A DNA stretch of 8,246 nucleotides from an uncultured Ruminococcus sp. Its GTDB lineage: Bacteria; Bacillota; Clostridia; Oscillospirales; Ruminococcaceae. Positions within the stretch are counted from its first letter, which is position 1, and the number at the start of each line of letters is the position of its first letter. Where the stretch lies: NCBI GenBank assembly GCA_905199285.1, contig CAJKFZ010000113.1, forward strand, positions 1-8,246, written 5' to 3'. The translations under genes were made by a program, and so were the position numbers. Positions 1 through 7,160 of the stretch are shown here, piece after piece. Below the pieces are notes generated by a model. The model saw only the letters and a list, made by a program, of their open reading frames with translations, did no database searches and had not been told where the DNA came from.

Positions 1-264
1 GTATGGTGGCAGGAAATATTTGCTGCAATCGGTATCCTTTATGTATTATCTTTTGTATCGTACTTACTTATAAACTTTGTAAGATCACTTTATTTGCTCA
101 TCACTAAGCTAACATCATTTATTTTAAATACAAATGTAAAAGAAAATTATACAAATGCTAAAAAAGTTATAGAAAGGATTACCGCATTGATAGTGACATT
201 AACAACATTAGCCACAAGCATAACTGCTTTAATAGCTTCAGTTTCAAACATAATAGGAGGTTGA
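1..264 (+). CDS. C-terminal part of a membrane protein (start lies before the window)
   Basis: Frame 1 is open from the first base to a TGA at 262-264 and gives 87 residues. Two long hydrophobic stretches are visible, at about residues 6-36 and 59-86, separated by a polar, lysine-rich linker at about 41-59. This suggests two membrane-spanning segments and a protein that ends within or just after the second. I do not recognise the family. The stretch is clearly richer in A+T than hsdR downstream, so it may have a different origin. The final codons contain the AGGAGG (255-260) that serves hsdR, and only 5 bases separate the stop from the hsdR ATG, so the two genes were probably co-transcribed. 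It could be a small accessory membrane protein of the restriction island. The reading frame is well supported; the function is unknown. Confidence 0.55.
   Translation, partial: VWWQEIFAAIGILYVLSFVSYLLINFVRSLYLLITKLTSFILNTNVKENYTNAKKVIERITALIVTLTTLATSITALIASVSNIIGG
255..260 (+). promoter_or_regulatory. Ribosome binding site of hsdR
   Basis: AGGAGG lies 9 bases before the ATG at 270 and inside the last codons of the upstream membrane-protein gene. It fixes the hsdR start and suggests translational coupling. Confidence 0.7.
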
Positions 265-269
265 TGTAG

Positions 270-3142
270 ATGCCCTATACTGAAGCAATCTACGAAACCG
301 CAATCATCCAGCTATTTGAGGAAATGGGATACACTCACGCATACGGACCGGACATAGACCGTGATTATAAAACTCCACTGTATATGGACGAGCTGACGGA
401 GGCTCTTTATAGGTTAAATCCCATGCTCTCTGATGATGCTATATCTGATGCTCTGTATAAGCTGACTAACTTTGAAAATGGCGAGCTTGTGCAGAAAAAC
501 GCTGTCTTTATGGATTATCTGCAAAACGGCATAGAGGTTCGATGTACCGAAAAGGGCGAGGAACGCTCCGCAATCTGCTATCTTGTTGACTATTCCAATT
601 CCGACAACAACTCCTTTTTTGTGGCTAATCAGTGGACTTTTATTGAGAACAGCAACAAGCGCCCTGATGTGCTGTTGTTTGTGAATGGCTTGCCTGTGGT
701 GCTTATGGAGCTGAAATCTCCGTCCCGTGAGGAAACGGACGCTTCCGAAGCCTATACGGCGAAGATCGCTATATGGAGTGGAAAACAAAGGACGGGAGTT
801 ACGAAAACACACAATATGCTCAATTTGACACATTTTTTGAGGGAATCTTTCAGAAAGACCGTCTGCTCGACATTCTGAAAAACTTTATTCTTTTCTCAAA
901 TGAGGGCTTGACAAGTTATAAGATTCTTGCCGGCTATCATCAGTATTTCGCCGTTCGCAAGGCCGTAGAGTCAACTAAAAAAGCGATAGTGACAGACAGT
1001 AAAGGCGGTGTGTTCTGGCATACGCAAGGTAGCGGGAAGTCGCTGTCTATGGTGTTCTATGCCCATTTACTGCAATCTGCCATTGAAAGCCCGACGATTG
1101 TTGTTATCACCGACAGAAACGATCTGGACGATCAGCTTTATTCTCAATTTGTAAAGTGTAAAGATTTTCTCCGGCAAGAGCCTGTTCACGCCGAGAGTCG
1201 TGAACATCTGAAAACGCTCCTTGATGGTCGCAAAGCTAACGGCATTATCTTCACCACTATGCAGAAATTTGAAGAATCGGGCGAACCTCTGTCTGAAAGA
1301 AGAAATATCATTGTCATGGCTGATGAAGCCCACAGAGGACAGTACGGTCTGACAGAAAAGATAAAGATGACCAAAAACGAGGACGGCGAGCTTGTCGCAA
1401 GAAAGATCATCGGTACAGCTCGCATTATCCGTGACACGCTCCCGAATGCTACATATATAGGATTTACAGGTACGCCTATAGCAAGAGAGGACAGAAACAC
1501 CCGTGAGATTTTCGGTGACTATATTGACATTTACGATATGACACAGGCTGTTGAGGACGGTGCTACTCGTCCCGTTTATTATGAAAGCCGTGTTATGAAA
1601 CTGAAACTCGATGAAAGCACTTTGAAGTTGATAGATACCGAATACGATATTATGGCTATGAATGCCGATGCTGATGTGATTGAAAAAAGCAAGCGTGAAC
1701 TCAGACAGATGGAAGCTATCCTCGGTCACGATGATACGATAAAGTCCCTTGTTGACGATATACTCGATCACTATGAGAATTACCGTGAGAACCTGCTGAC
1801 AGGTAAAGCGATGATCGTTGCTTATTCAAGAGCAATCGCTATGAAGATATATAAGCGTATTCTTGAAATTTGCCCCGGTTGGGAAGAAAAGGTCGCTGTA
1901 GTCATGACAGCTTCTAATAAAGATCCCGAAGAATGGCATAGTATCATCGGAAACAAACGGCACAAAGAGGAACTTGCAAAGAAATTCAAGGACAATGACA
2001 GCCCTCTTAAAATTACAATCGTTGTGGATATGTGGCTGATAGGCTTTGACGTTCCGTCCCTTGCAACGATGTATGTGTACAAGCCTATGATGGGCTACAA
2101 TCTGATGCAGGCGATCGCCCGTGTCAATCGTGTGTTCCGTGACAAAAAGAATTACGGCAATACCGATATTGCAAAGGTTGCATATCCGAAGTTTCAGGAG
2201 AAACTATCCGTATGCCGTGAACTTCTGCACGAATATGACTACTCTTCGTTCTTCGGCGGTAATGAGTTGACCGCAGGCAGAACGATCACCGGTGCTGTCA
2301 ACTTCCTTATGGACAGAAGGAGGGAGAAAGACAGAGAAGCCTACACAAAAGAAGCATTGCTCTTGAAGCAGGCTCTTTCTCTATGTTCTTCTATCGCTGA
2401 GGAATCCGAACGAGATGAAGCCGCTTTCTTTGAAGCTGTCCGTGTCCTGCTGATGCGTATTCTCAACCAGGGCAACAGCAAAAAGCTCTCGCTCCCTGAA
2501 ATCAATGCTAAGATAAACGAACTGTTAAAGCAGAGTATCAAGAGTGACGGTGTGATCAATCTTTTCTCGGATAAGGAACAGGATTTCTCACTGTTCGACC
2601 CGAAATTTCTTGAAGAAATCTCCCGAATGAAAGAAAAGAACCTCGCTGTTGAGCTGCTGAAACGTCTGATTGCTGAACAGGTGCATATCTATAAGCGTAC
2701 AAACCTTGTAAAATCGGAGAAATTCAGCGAGATCATGCAGAGTGCCATGAACCGTTATTTGAACGGTATGCTGACGAATGAGCACGTCATCGAGGAAATG
2801 CTAAACCTTGCAAAGCAGATCAGAGAAGCCAAAGAAGCAGGAGAAGAACTCGGATTAACCGCCGATGAGCTTGCTTTCTACGATGCACTCACCAAACCGC
2901 AAGCGATCAAGGACTTCTATGAAAATGCAGAGCTTATCGCTATTACAAAGGAGCTTGCTGAAAAGCTCCGTAAGAAACGCACGATCGACTGGCAGAAGCG
3001 TGACAGTGCAAGAGCCAAAATGCGTATAATGATACGCAAGCTCCTGAAAGATCATCGTTATCCGCCAGAGGGAATGGACGATGCAGTTACTACCGTTATG
3101 AATCAGTGTGAGCTTTGGGCAGATAATATTATGAGTGTATAA
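270..3142 (+). pseudogene. hsdR: Type I restriction endonuclease subunit R (HsdR), split by an internal deletion
   Basis: HsdR is the ATP-driven translocase and nuclease of type I R-M complexes. The start at 270 follows AGGAGG at 255-260. The first 163 residues (270-758) carry the nuclease core: D133, E147 and K149 in a PD...ELK pattern with the spacing of EcoR124I D151/E165/K167. After ...EAYT at about 757 the frame jumps to the one that reads GEDRYMEW from 758 and runs to TAA at 3140-3142. That part holds the SF2 motor: Walker A TQGSGKS (1022-1042), ITDRNDLDD, DEAH (1322-1333), GFTGTP, the segment VVDMWLIGFDVPSL (motif V) and QAIARVNRV (motif VI), then a helical C-terminal domain. From family memory about 35 residues (roughly 100 bp) are missing at the junction, including the QxxxY motif. 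The rebuilt length of about 990 residues is normal. The ATG at 773 is an internal Met without a ribosome binding site. As it stands, the gene should give only a short nuclease fragment. Confidence 0.9.
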
Positions 3143-3174
3143 TTACATATAAAAGGGATTCTGCTGCTTTACAT

Positions 3175-3353
3175 ATGCAGACGAAGGCAACCATTGAGGG
3201 GCTTACAGATGAGCAGGCTCGTGAACTGCTGAAAAGAAGCGGATCGAGAAACTAACGGAGCAGGAGCTTTCTGCGATGATCGACGATCTGACCGGCAGTG
3301 ACTTTGATATGCAGGGACTGCGTGAACTGAAAAAGCTGCTGGGCAGTGTCTGA
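3175..3353 (+). pseudogene. Broken gene remnant, possibly the C-terminal end of HsdM
   Basis: An ATG at 3175 opens a 26-residue frame containing GLTDEQARELLKR, which ends at TAA 3253-3255. The next frame back (from about 3237) continues as KRIEKLTEQELSAMIDDL and on through DFDMQGLRELKKLLGSV to TGA 3351-3353. Both pieces have the charged, helical look of the C-terminal extension of some type I methyltransferase subunits, where a segment like the first is followed by a coiled coil and then one like the second. I infer that these are the two ends of one tail with the middle deleted and the frame shifted by -1. hsdR on one side and hsdS on the other agree with an hsdM origin. The identification comes from memory of the family and is not certain. 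There is no good ribosome binding site before 3175. The final TGA overlaps the AGGAGG of the next gene. Confidence 0.4.
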
Positions 3354-3358
3354 GGAGG
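3353..3358 (+). promoter_or_regulatory. Ribosome binding site of the DUF3791-type gene
   Basis: AGGAGG sits 7 bases before the ATG at 3366. Its first base is the last base of the TGA that closes the upstream remnant, which is what an operon junction would look like. Confidence 0.65.
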
Positions 3359-3365
3359 CAGAAGT

Positions 3366-3584
3366 ATGAACGAAGAATTACAGCTGTTATATATGCAGGC
3401 AAGGCTTGTAAGGCTTGCGACTAACGAATGGGGAATGACTATGAGTGAAGTGAATGAAATATTTGCTGATAACAATGTTTATGGCTACATTGAAAAGCTC
3501 TGGGAACTTTTCCATATGGAAGGCGATATGGCTGTGCTTGATGATATACAGGATTATCTGACAAATAAGGGAGTAAACGTATGA
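3366..3584 (+). CDS. DUF3791-type small protein (first gene of the DUF3990 cassette)
   Basis: 72 residues, intact, with AGGAGG 7 bases before the ATG. The order of elements matches the DUF3791 family: an N-terminal helix, a GMTMSEVNEIF segment, YGYIEKLWELFHMEG, then a short C-terminal helix ending DYLTNKG. The size is also typical. No signal peptide or membrane segment is seen, so the protein should be cytoplasmic. Its TGA overlaps the ATG of the DUF3990-type gene as ATGA (3581-3584), implying translational coupling. DUF3791 and DUF3990 genes are found side by side in many Clostridia. No function is established to my knowledge. A small acidic protein coupled to a possible ADP-ribosyltransferase-like partner could be its antitoxin or chaperone, but that is inference. 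Confidence 0.8.
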   Translation: MNEELQLLYMQARLVRLATNEWGMTMSEVNEIFADNNVYGYIEKLWELFHMEGDMAVLDDIQDYLTNKGVNV

Positions 3585-4140
3585 TAACACAGCTTGACAA
3601 GAGAACAATGCTCTATCACGGCAGTTATTGTGACGTATGCGCTCCCGATATATCAAAATGCCGTAGATACAAAGATTTCGGACAGGGATTCTATTTGACA
3701 ACCGATTTGGAACAAGCAAAGAGATTTGCGGAGATCTCCTATAGAAAGGCAGCAGAAAGCGGAACGCTGCCTTTACACAGCCACAATAAGTTCGTGTCGT
3801 GCTTTGAATACACTCCCACTCCTGTTCTTGATATAAAAATATTTGAAACCGCAGATGTAGAATGGCTGCGCTGTGTTGTAGCGCACAGGCGTAAAAGGCT
3901 CTTTAGTGAAGTCACAGAGGAAATGCGGCATAAAGACATTATCGGCGGCAAAATAGCAAATGATAATACGAATGCAACGATAACGGCGTATATTTTGGGA
4001 ACATACGGCAAACCGGGAATGTCGCAGGCAGACAAAATTTGCATCGGTTTTTAATTCCGGACAGGCTGAAAAATCAGTATTGTTTTCGCACGCAAAGAGC
4101 GCTGGACTGCCTTGCGTTCAGGAGGTGTATACAGCTATGA
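3581..4140 (+). pseudogene. DUF3990-type protein, frameshifted near the 3' end (possible ADP-ribosyltransferase-like fold)
   Basis: The frame from ATG 3581 gives 157 residues and stops at TAA 4052-4054. LYHGS (H13), DFGQGFYLTTD (Y38) and the IANDN segment (residues 126-130) are family hallmarks. The H...GFYLT pattern resembles the H-Y motifs of ADP-ribosyltransferase folds; a catalytic acidic residue is not clear, so activity is only a suggestion. The protein seems to end early at CIGF. In the -1 frame the text continues from LIPDRLKNQYCFRT to a TGA at 4138-4140, which is what I expect for the end of this family. The cause is probably one T lost from the run at 4048-4052. The restored stop overlaps the next ATG as ATGA, and the upstream junction has the same overlap, so the longer frame is very likely the ancestral one. 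About 28 C-terminal residues are lost. Phase variation or a sequencing error are alternatives. Confidence 0.75.
4120..4125 (+). promoter_or_regulatory. Ribosome binding site of the third cassette gene
   Basis: AGGAGG lies 11 bases before the ATG at 4137, inside the restored end of the DUF3990-type frame. The spacing is long but acceptable, and it favours 4137 over any upstream start. Confidence 0.55.
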
Positions 4141-4382
4141 ATATAACGCAGGAAGAAAAGAATCAAAATGCAATAGATATGGTGATCGCACTGACTGTTG
4201 AAGAACTGGCAAGGGATGAAAACTGCGACTCTGTGAGGCTGATGCCGAAATTTTTAGCATCAAAGACAGCGAAAATGCTGTATGACGAAAGCACAAAACT
4301 GTGGTGGAACGGCCCTTCGGATATTGCGGAGATGTTCAGAGCCGAGCCTTGCGAAGAAACAGCCTTTGCATTGTGCAGATGA
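4137..4382 (+). CDS. 81-residue conserved partner of the DUF3990 cassette
   Basis: I start it at ATG 4137, which overlaps the restored stop of the DUF3990-type frame (ATGA 4137-4140) and follows AGGAGG. The protein has a charged N-terminal helix, a middle helix (about residues 11-25), and a distinctive core FLASKTAKMLYDESTKLWW followed by NGPSDIAEMF. I recall this core in small uncharacterised proteins next to DUF3990/DUF3791 genes, but I cannot name a family. No membrane segment or signal is seen. The last residues (CEETAFALCR) look less conserved and may be a read-through tail. The stop at 4380-4382 overlaps ATG 4379 of the hsdS fragment, the third ATGA junction in a row. The gene is intact while its neighbours on both sides are broken. 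A role as partner or antitoxin of the DUF3990-type protein is possible but inferred. Confidence 0.7.
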   Translation: MNITQEEKNQNAIDMVIALTVEELARDENCDSVRLMPKFLASKTAKMLYDESTKLWWNGPSDIAEMFRAEPCEETAFALCR

Positions 4383-4758
4383 CGAAGATTCACTTTAAGG
4401 GCTTTACTTACGCTTGGGAACAGTTGCAGTTTGGAGAAATAGTAGAAAGCTACTCTGATCCCGTTCCTACACCACATGATGGTTACCACAGATTAGGAAT
4501 CAGAAGTCACGCTAAAGGAACATTTCATAATTATGTTGAAGTAGGTCACGAACTTGAAACTGCTCAGATGCATAGAGTGGCAGCAGGTAAATTTATTGTC
4601 AATATAACCTTGGGGTGGGAACAAGCAGTTGCAATAACTACCGAAAACGACTTAGGCAGCTGGTTTTGCACCGTTTTCCACAGTTTTCATTTGCTGATAA
4701 CCAATATCCGCTGTTTTATAAATATGTGATTATGGACGAGAAATTCAGACATCATCGT
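4379..4758 (+). pseudogene. hsdS: Type I restriction specificity subunit HsdS, truncated and frameshifted fragment
   Basis: HsdS recognises the target sequence through two target recognition domains (TRDs). From ATG 4379 the text starts in the usual way for one HsdS group (KIHFKGFTYAWEQ) and runs into the first TRD, with LGIRSHAKGTFH and IVNITLGWEQAVAI. At about 4657 the frame breaks. The frame starting at CAG 4657 continues as QLVLHRFPQFSF, YKYVIMDEKFRHH up to about 4755. One C lost from a GGCC would explain the switch. After FRHH the expected glycine-rich segment is missing and the text becomes unrelated (to TAA 4825-4827), so the rest of the first TRD, the central helices and the second TRD are gone. 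About 125 of some 400 residues remain. No ribosome binding site precedes 4379, so translation would depend on coupling through the ATGA overlap. It cannot specify DNA recognition as it stands. Confidence 0.8.
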
Positions 4759-4827
4759 AAATCTATATTCAATATTATACCACAATCTGCCGATATTTTC
4801 AATACCAATGAGCTTGCTTCTTGGTAA

Positions 4828-5008
4828 AATAGATAATGAAAAGGCTCTAATGATAATTTCATGTCATCTGTACAAAACAACCAAATACCAATCTCCTCAC
4901 TTGTGCAATCCTACAATCTTTCTTTTCACCACAACACACATACAATATACACGAACCTCGAAACAAAGCCATATTTTTAAATTACGACACTTCTCATTGC
5001 ATTTTCAC
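4828..5008 (+). other. Non-coding, strongly G-poor and C-rich stretch
   Basis: No plausible gene lies between the end of the hsdS fragment and the ribosome binding site of the peptidase gene. A 70-residue open frame here has no ribosome binding site and a low-complexity composition. From 4871 to 4950 I count 26 C and only 2 G on the + strand. Such unstructured, C-rich RNA resembles Rho-loading sites, but no hairpin terminator is visible and no clear promoter for the next gene was found. Confidence 0.5.
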
Positions 5009-5015
5009 AGGAGGG
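5009..5015 (+). promoter_or_regulatory. Ribosome binding site of the metallopeptidase gene
   Basis: AGGAGGG lies 6 bases before the ATG at 5022 and firmly sets the start of the peptidase gene. Confidence 0.75.
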
Positions 5016-5021
5016 CGTAAC

Positions 5022-6460
5022 ATGGCACATTACCTTAACCGAGGAACCATTATCACTGTTGCCGACCCGCTTCATCCGGAACAGTACAAGCAGTTCAGGA
5101 ATCCTGAATGGGATGAACTGCCGGAGATCATTTCTTTTACGGAGTTTTTTCGTTGGAATTACACCGCCGATTACGGACGATATATCCGTGAACTGCATCG
5201 AAACATACGGCTTCCGCTGCTCTATGGCATGCCGCCAACTGCTGCAATCGAGAATGTGGCTATTGTGGAGGGAAAGTATGACTGCATAGATCAGTTCACG
5301 TTTATTATGTATGTTATCTGCGATGTCGTTTTTATGCTGAACGGTCATCGGCAGAATCAAAAGTATTGCGTACAGGGTCATTACAGAACGAACAGCTGCT
5401 CTGATTTTTTCAGTGATATTGAACCGTATACCGGAAAGCATATCCGCTGTCAAAATCCGCTGGACGAGTTTCTTGTACCGCTCCTTTCAAAAAGAGATTT
5501 TGATGGAATTGCAAAGCAGATCATAGATCAATATTATCCGCATCATATGAACTATCCCTGCCGTATCAACGGATTTGCAATTGCCAGTGAGATGGGATAT
5601 ACCATCCGATATGCAGTACTTTCCCGAAACGGAAGCGTAAGATCCAAGATCATATTCAGCCTATCCTGATTGATGAATCTATCAAGGGTACGGGTTCGGA
5701 GCAGAACGCCGTGATCCACGAATGTGTCCACGCTTATCTGCACAATCTGTTCTATGATCTGCAAAGCTACTATCGTCGCATAGTTGGCAAAAACGAACTG
5801 GATTTCAACGATTATTTCTATTCAAAAAATCAGCAAAAGTGTATGAAATGGATGGAAACACAGGCAAATTCTATTACTTGCCATATTTAGATGCTTGCTG
5901 AAGAAACAACGGATGTAATCATCGATTACCTTGATCATATCCCAGGAGAGCCGGATTGAGACGGCTACAGAGAACTGATCGATATGGTAAAATGGAAATT
6001 TGGAGTGGCAAGAAACGCCGCTAAGAAGCGTATGATCGAACTTGGCTGGAAAGAGGTGCGTGGAGTTTATGTTTACAATGTGTCCGGTTATGTTGACGAT
6101 TATGACGTAGACTGGCGTTTTCCGATGGATTATACCTACACGCTGTCGCTCCGTCATATCTCTGAAATATATGGAGCATAGGAGGATTTCGCCGCCCTTA
6201 TTCGCACAAAGAAATTTATCTATGTGGACGATCATGTGGTCATCAACAGCGATAAGTATGTCCGCAAGATCAATGAATTTCCTGTTGGGCTGACTGAATA
6301 CGCCAGACATAACATAGCGGAATGCTGTTTGGATTTCAAACGTGTCTATGGAGAATATGAATACGGCTATACCTACGGTGAACTGCATAAGGACGAGCTT
6401 ACGTCGATAACGCCTGAAAATCATGTCCTTACTCCAGAACAGATAAAAATCTGCATATAG
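5022..6460 (+). pseudogene. ImmA/IrrE-like zinc metallopeptidase, one frameshift and three in-frame stops
   Basis: These are cytoplasmic HExxH peptidases that often cleave a partner repressor. The frame from ATG 5022 gives about 205 family-like residues, including PLLYGMPP, GKYDCIDQF and HIRCQNPLDEFLVPLLSKRDF. It leaves frame between about 5636 and 5664. The -1 frame continues as QPILIDESIKGTG and carries HECVH (5717-5731), the zinc and catalytic motif, then KWMETQAN, whose Glu is a likely third ligand. The same frame continues through TAG 5888, TGA 5957 (in GEPD*DGYRELID, probably Trp TGG originally) and TAG 6179 (after SEIYGA) to TAG 6458, with family-like text between the stops, such as WKFGVARNAAKKRM and YGEYEYGYTYGELHKDEL. 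Part of the segment before the HExxH motif may be deleted. Restored length is about 480 residues. No active enzyme is expected, since the frameshift precedes the active site. Confidence 0.75.
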
Positions 6461-6462
6461 CC

Positions 6463-6891
6463 ATGTATGAGATCACAGATGAAAACGAAAAACTCGGAAA
6501 TATGCCAACGACAAATCCTTTCGGGCAGGCTGTTATATTCCACATGGAACGATGCGGCTTAACAATAGATCAAGTTGCAGACAGCAGTGGGATGGGAGTG
6601 GATACGGTTGTTAAAATGAGAAATGGGAAAAAAGTGAAGTTAGAAACCGTTCTGGCATTTTGCGTTGCTCTGGAACTTGAAGAGACTTTCCGTGTAGATT
6701 TGATGCGGAAAGCAAATGTTGGATTTGACACGAATATTGCCGCCCACAGAATGTATCTGATGATATTTGCTCTGCTGCCAAAAGCGAATGTTTTTCAGAT
6801 CAATCAAATGCTTAGGGAAGAATGTCTTACTCCGTGGACGCAGGAACGTGAGCAGAAAAAGAGAAATAACAGAAAAAAGGCTGTGGGCTAA
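6463..6891 (+). CDS. XRE-like helix-turn-helix protein next to the metallopeptidase
   Basis: 142 residues, intact. A helix-turn-helix of the XRE/Cro type is visible at about residues 21-70: FGQAVIFHMERCGLTIDQVA, a turn, then MGVDTVVKMRNGKKVKLETV. A second helical part (IAAHRMYLMIFALLPKANVF) and a basic, lysine/arginine-rich tail follow. The ATG is only 2 bases after the peptidase stop and lacks a visible ribosome binding site. It may depend on reinitiation, or it may once have been the C-terminal domain of one long protein: dropping one AT from gcatatagcc would join the two frames as ICIAMYEIT. ImmA/IrrE peptidases are commonly paired or fused with XRE regulators. The likely role is a DNA-binding repressor whose activity the peptidase controlled; this is inferred from pairing, not seen directly. 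A strong terminator follows. Confidence 0.7.
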   Translation: MYEITDENEKLGNMPTTNPFGQAVIFHMERCGLTIDQVADSSGMGVDTVVKMRNGKKVKLETVLAFCVALELEETFRVDLMRKANVGFDTNIAAHRMYLMIFALLPKANVFQINQMLREECLTPWTQEREQKKRNNRKKAVG

Positions 6892-6919
6892 CAATGAATA
6901 ACAGAATATAGCGAATTTG

Positions 6920-6944
6920 AGGAGGCTTTCGAGCCTCCTTTTTT
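6920..6944 (+). terminator. Intrinsic terminator after the HTH gene
   Basis: A perfect 8-bp stem (AGGAGGCT 6920-6927 with AGCCTCCT 6932-6939) closes a TTCG loop and runs straight into six T (6939-6944). It lies 28 bases after the HTH stop codon and ends the peptidase/HTH transcription unit. Confidence 0.92.
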
Positions 6945-6969
6945 ATATACAAAAATTTTTTTAACTGTC

Positions 6970-6986
6970 CCCGATAAAAAATCGGG
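6970..6986. repeat. Short palindrome cccgat-A5-atcggg
   Basis: CCCGAT (6970-6975) and ATCGGG (6981-6986) form a 6-bp inverted repeat around AAAAA. No T-run follows on the + strand, so it is not a terminator of the usual kind. The same half-sites recur at 7111-7116 and 7138-7143, next to the candidate promoter, so a protein-binding site is plausible. Confidence 0.55.
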
Positions 6987-7124
6987 TGAAATTCCAGAAT
7001 TTTAACTATTTAGAAACCAATTATACATTATTTATTCATATAAATTAGGGTTATGTACAAACGCAAGCATGTTGCAAGTATTATTATATTACTATCGTAC
7101 AAAAAAGACACCCGATTTTTTATC
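6973..7124. repeat. Perfect 16-bp inverted repeat pair
   Basis: GATAAAAAATCGGGTG at 6973-6988 has its exact reverse complement at 7109-7124. The match stops at both ends of the 16 bases. The 120 bases between are AT-rich and non-coding. No target-site duplication is visible outside the arms (CCC on the left, TAT on the right), so this does not look like a simple inserted element. Confidence 0.65.
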
Positions 7125-7146
7125 TATGTCATTACGAATCGGGATA

Positions 7147-7155
7147 TGTTATGAT
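7147..7155 (+). promoter_or_regulatory. Candidate extended -10 promoter with flanking half-sites
   Basis: TGTTATGAT is a perfect TGn extended element followed by a TATGAT -10 box. No good -35 box is seen, which extended promoters tolerate. The half-sites CCCGAT (7111-7116) and ATCGGG (7138-7143) lie just upstream and could be an operator. Transcription would begin near 7161 and run into the structured region that follows. Confidence 0.45.
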
Positions 7156-7160
7156 ATAGA

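Noticed and set aside
414..2785. Several open frames on the - strand across hsdR
   Set aside because: They are antisense shadows of a strongly conserved coding region, with no ribosome binding sites and no recognisable protein text.
773..3142. Treating the ATG at 773 as the start of an intact 789-residue HsdR
   Set aside because: The ATG is the internal Met of the conserved RYMEW text, it has no ribosome binding site, and the nuclease domain lies upstream in another frame.
4046..4056. Programmed -1 ribosomal frameshift in the DUF3990-type gene
   Set aside because: GGT TTT TAA is not a canonical X XXY YYZ slip site and I see no downstream pseudoknot; a lost T is simpler. I cannot exclude it.
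4808..5020. 70-residue open frame in the gap before the peptidase gene
   Set aside because: No ribosome binding site, low-complexity composition driven by the C-rich, G-poor stretch, and it runs through the real ribosome binding site of the next gene.
6973..7124. The 16-bp inverted repeat as a miniature transposable element
   Set aside because: No target-site duplication is seen and one arm overlaps a local palindrome; a regulatory role fits better.
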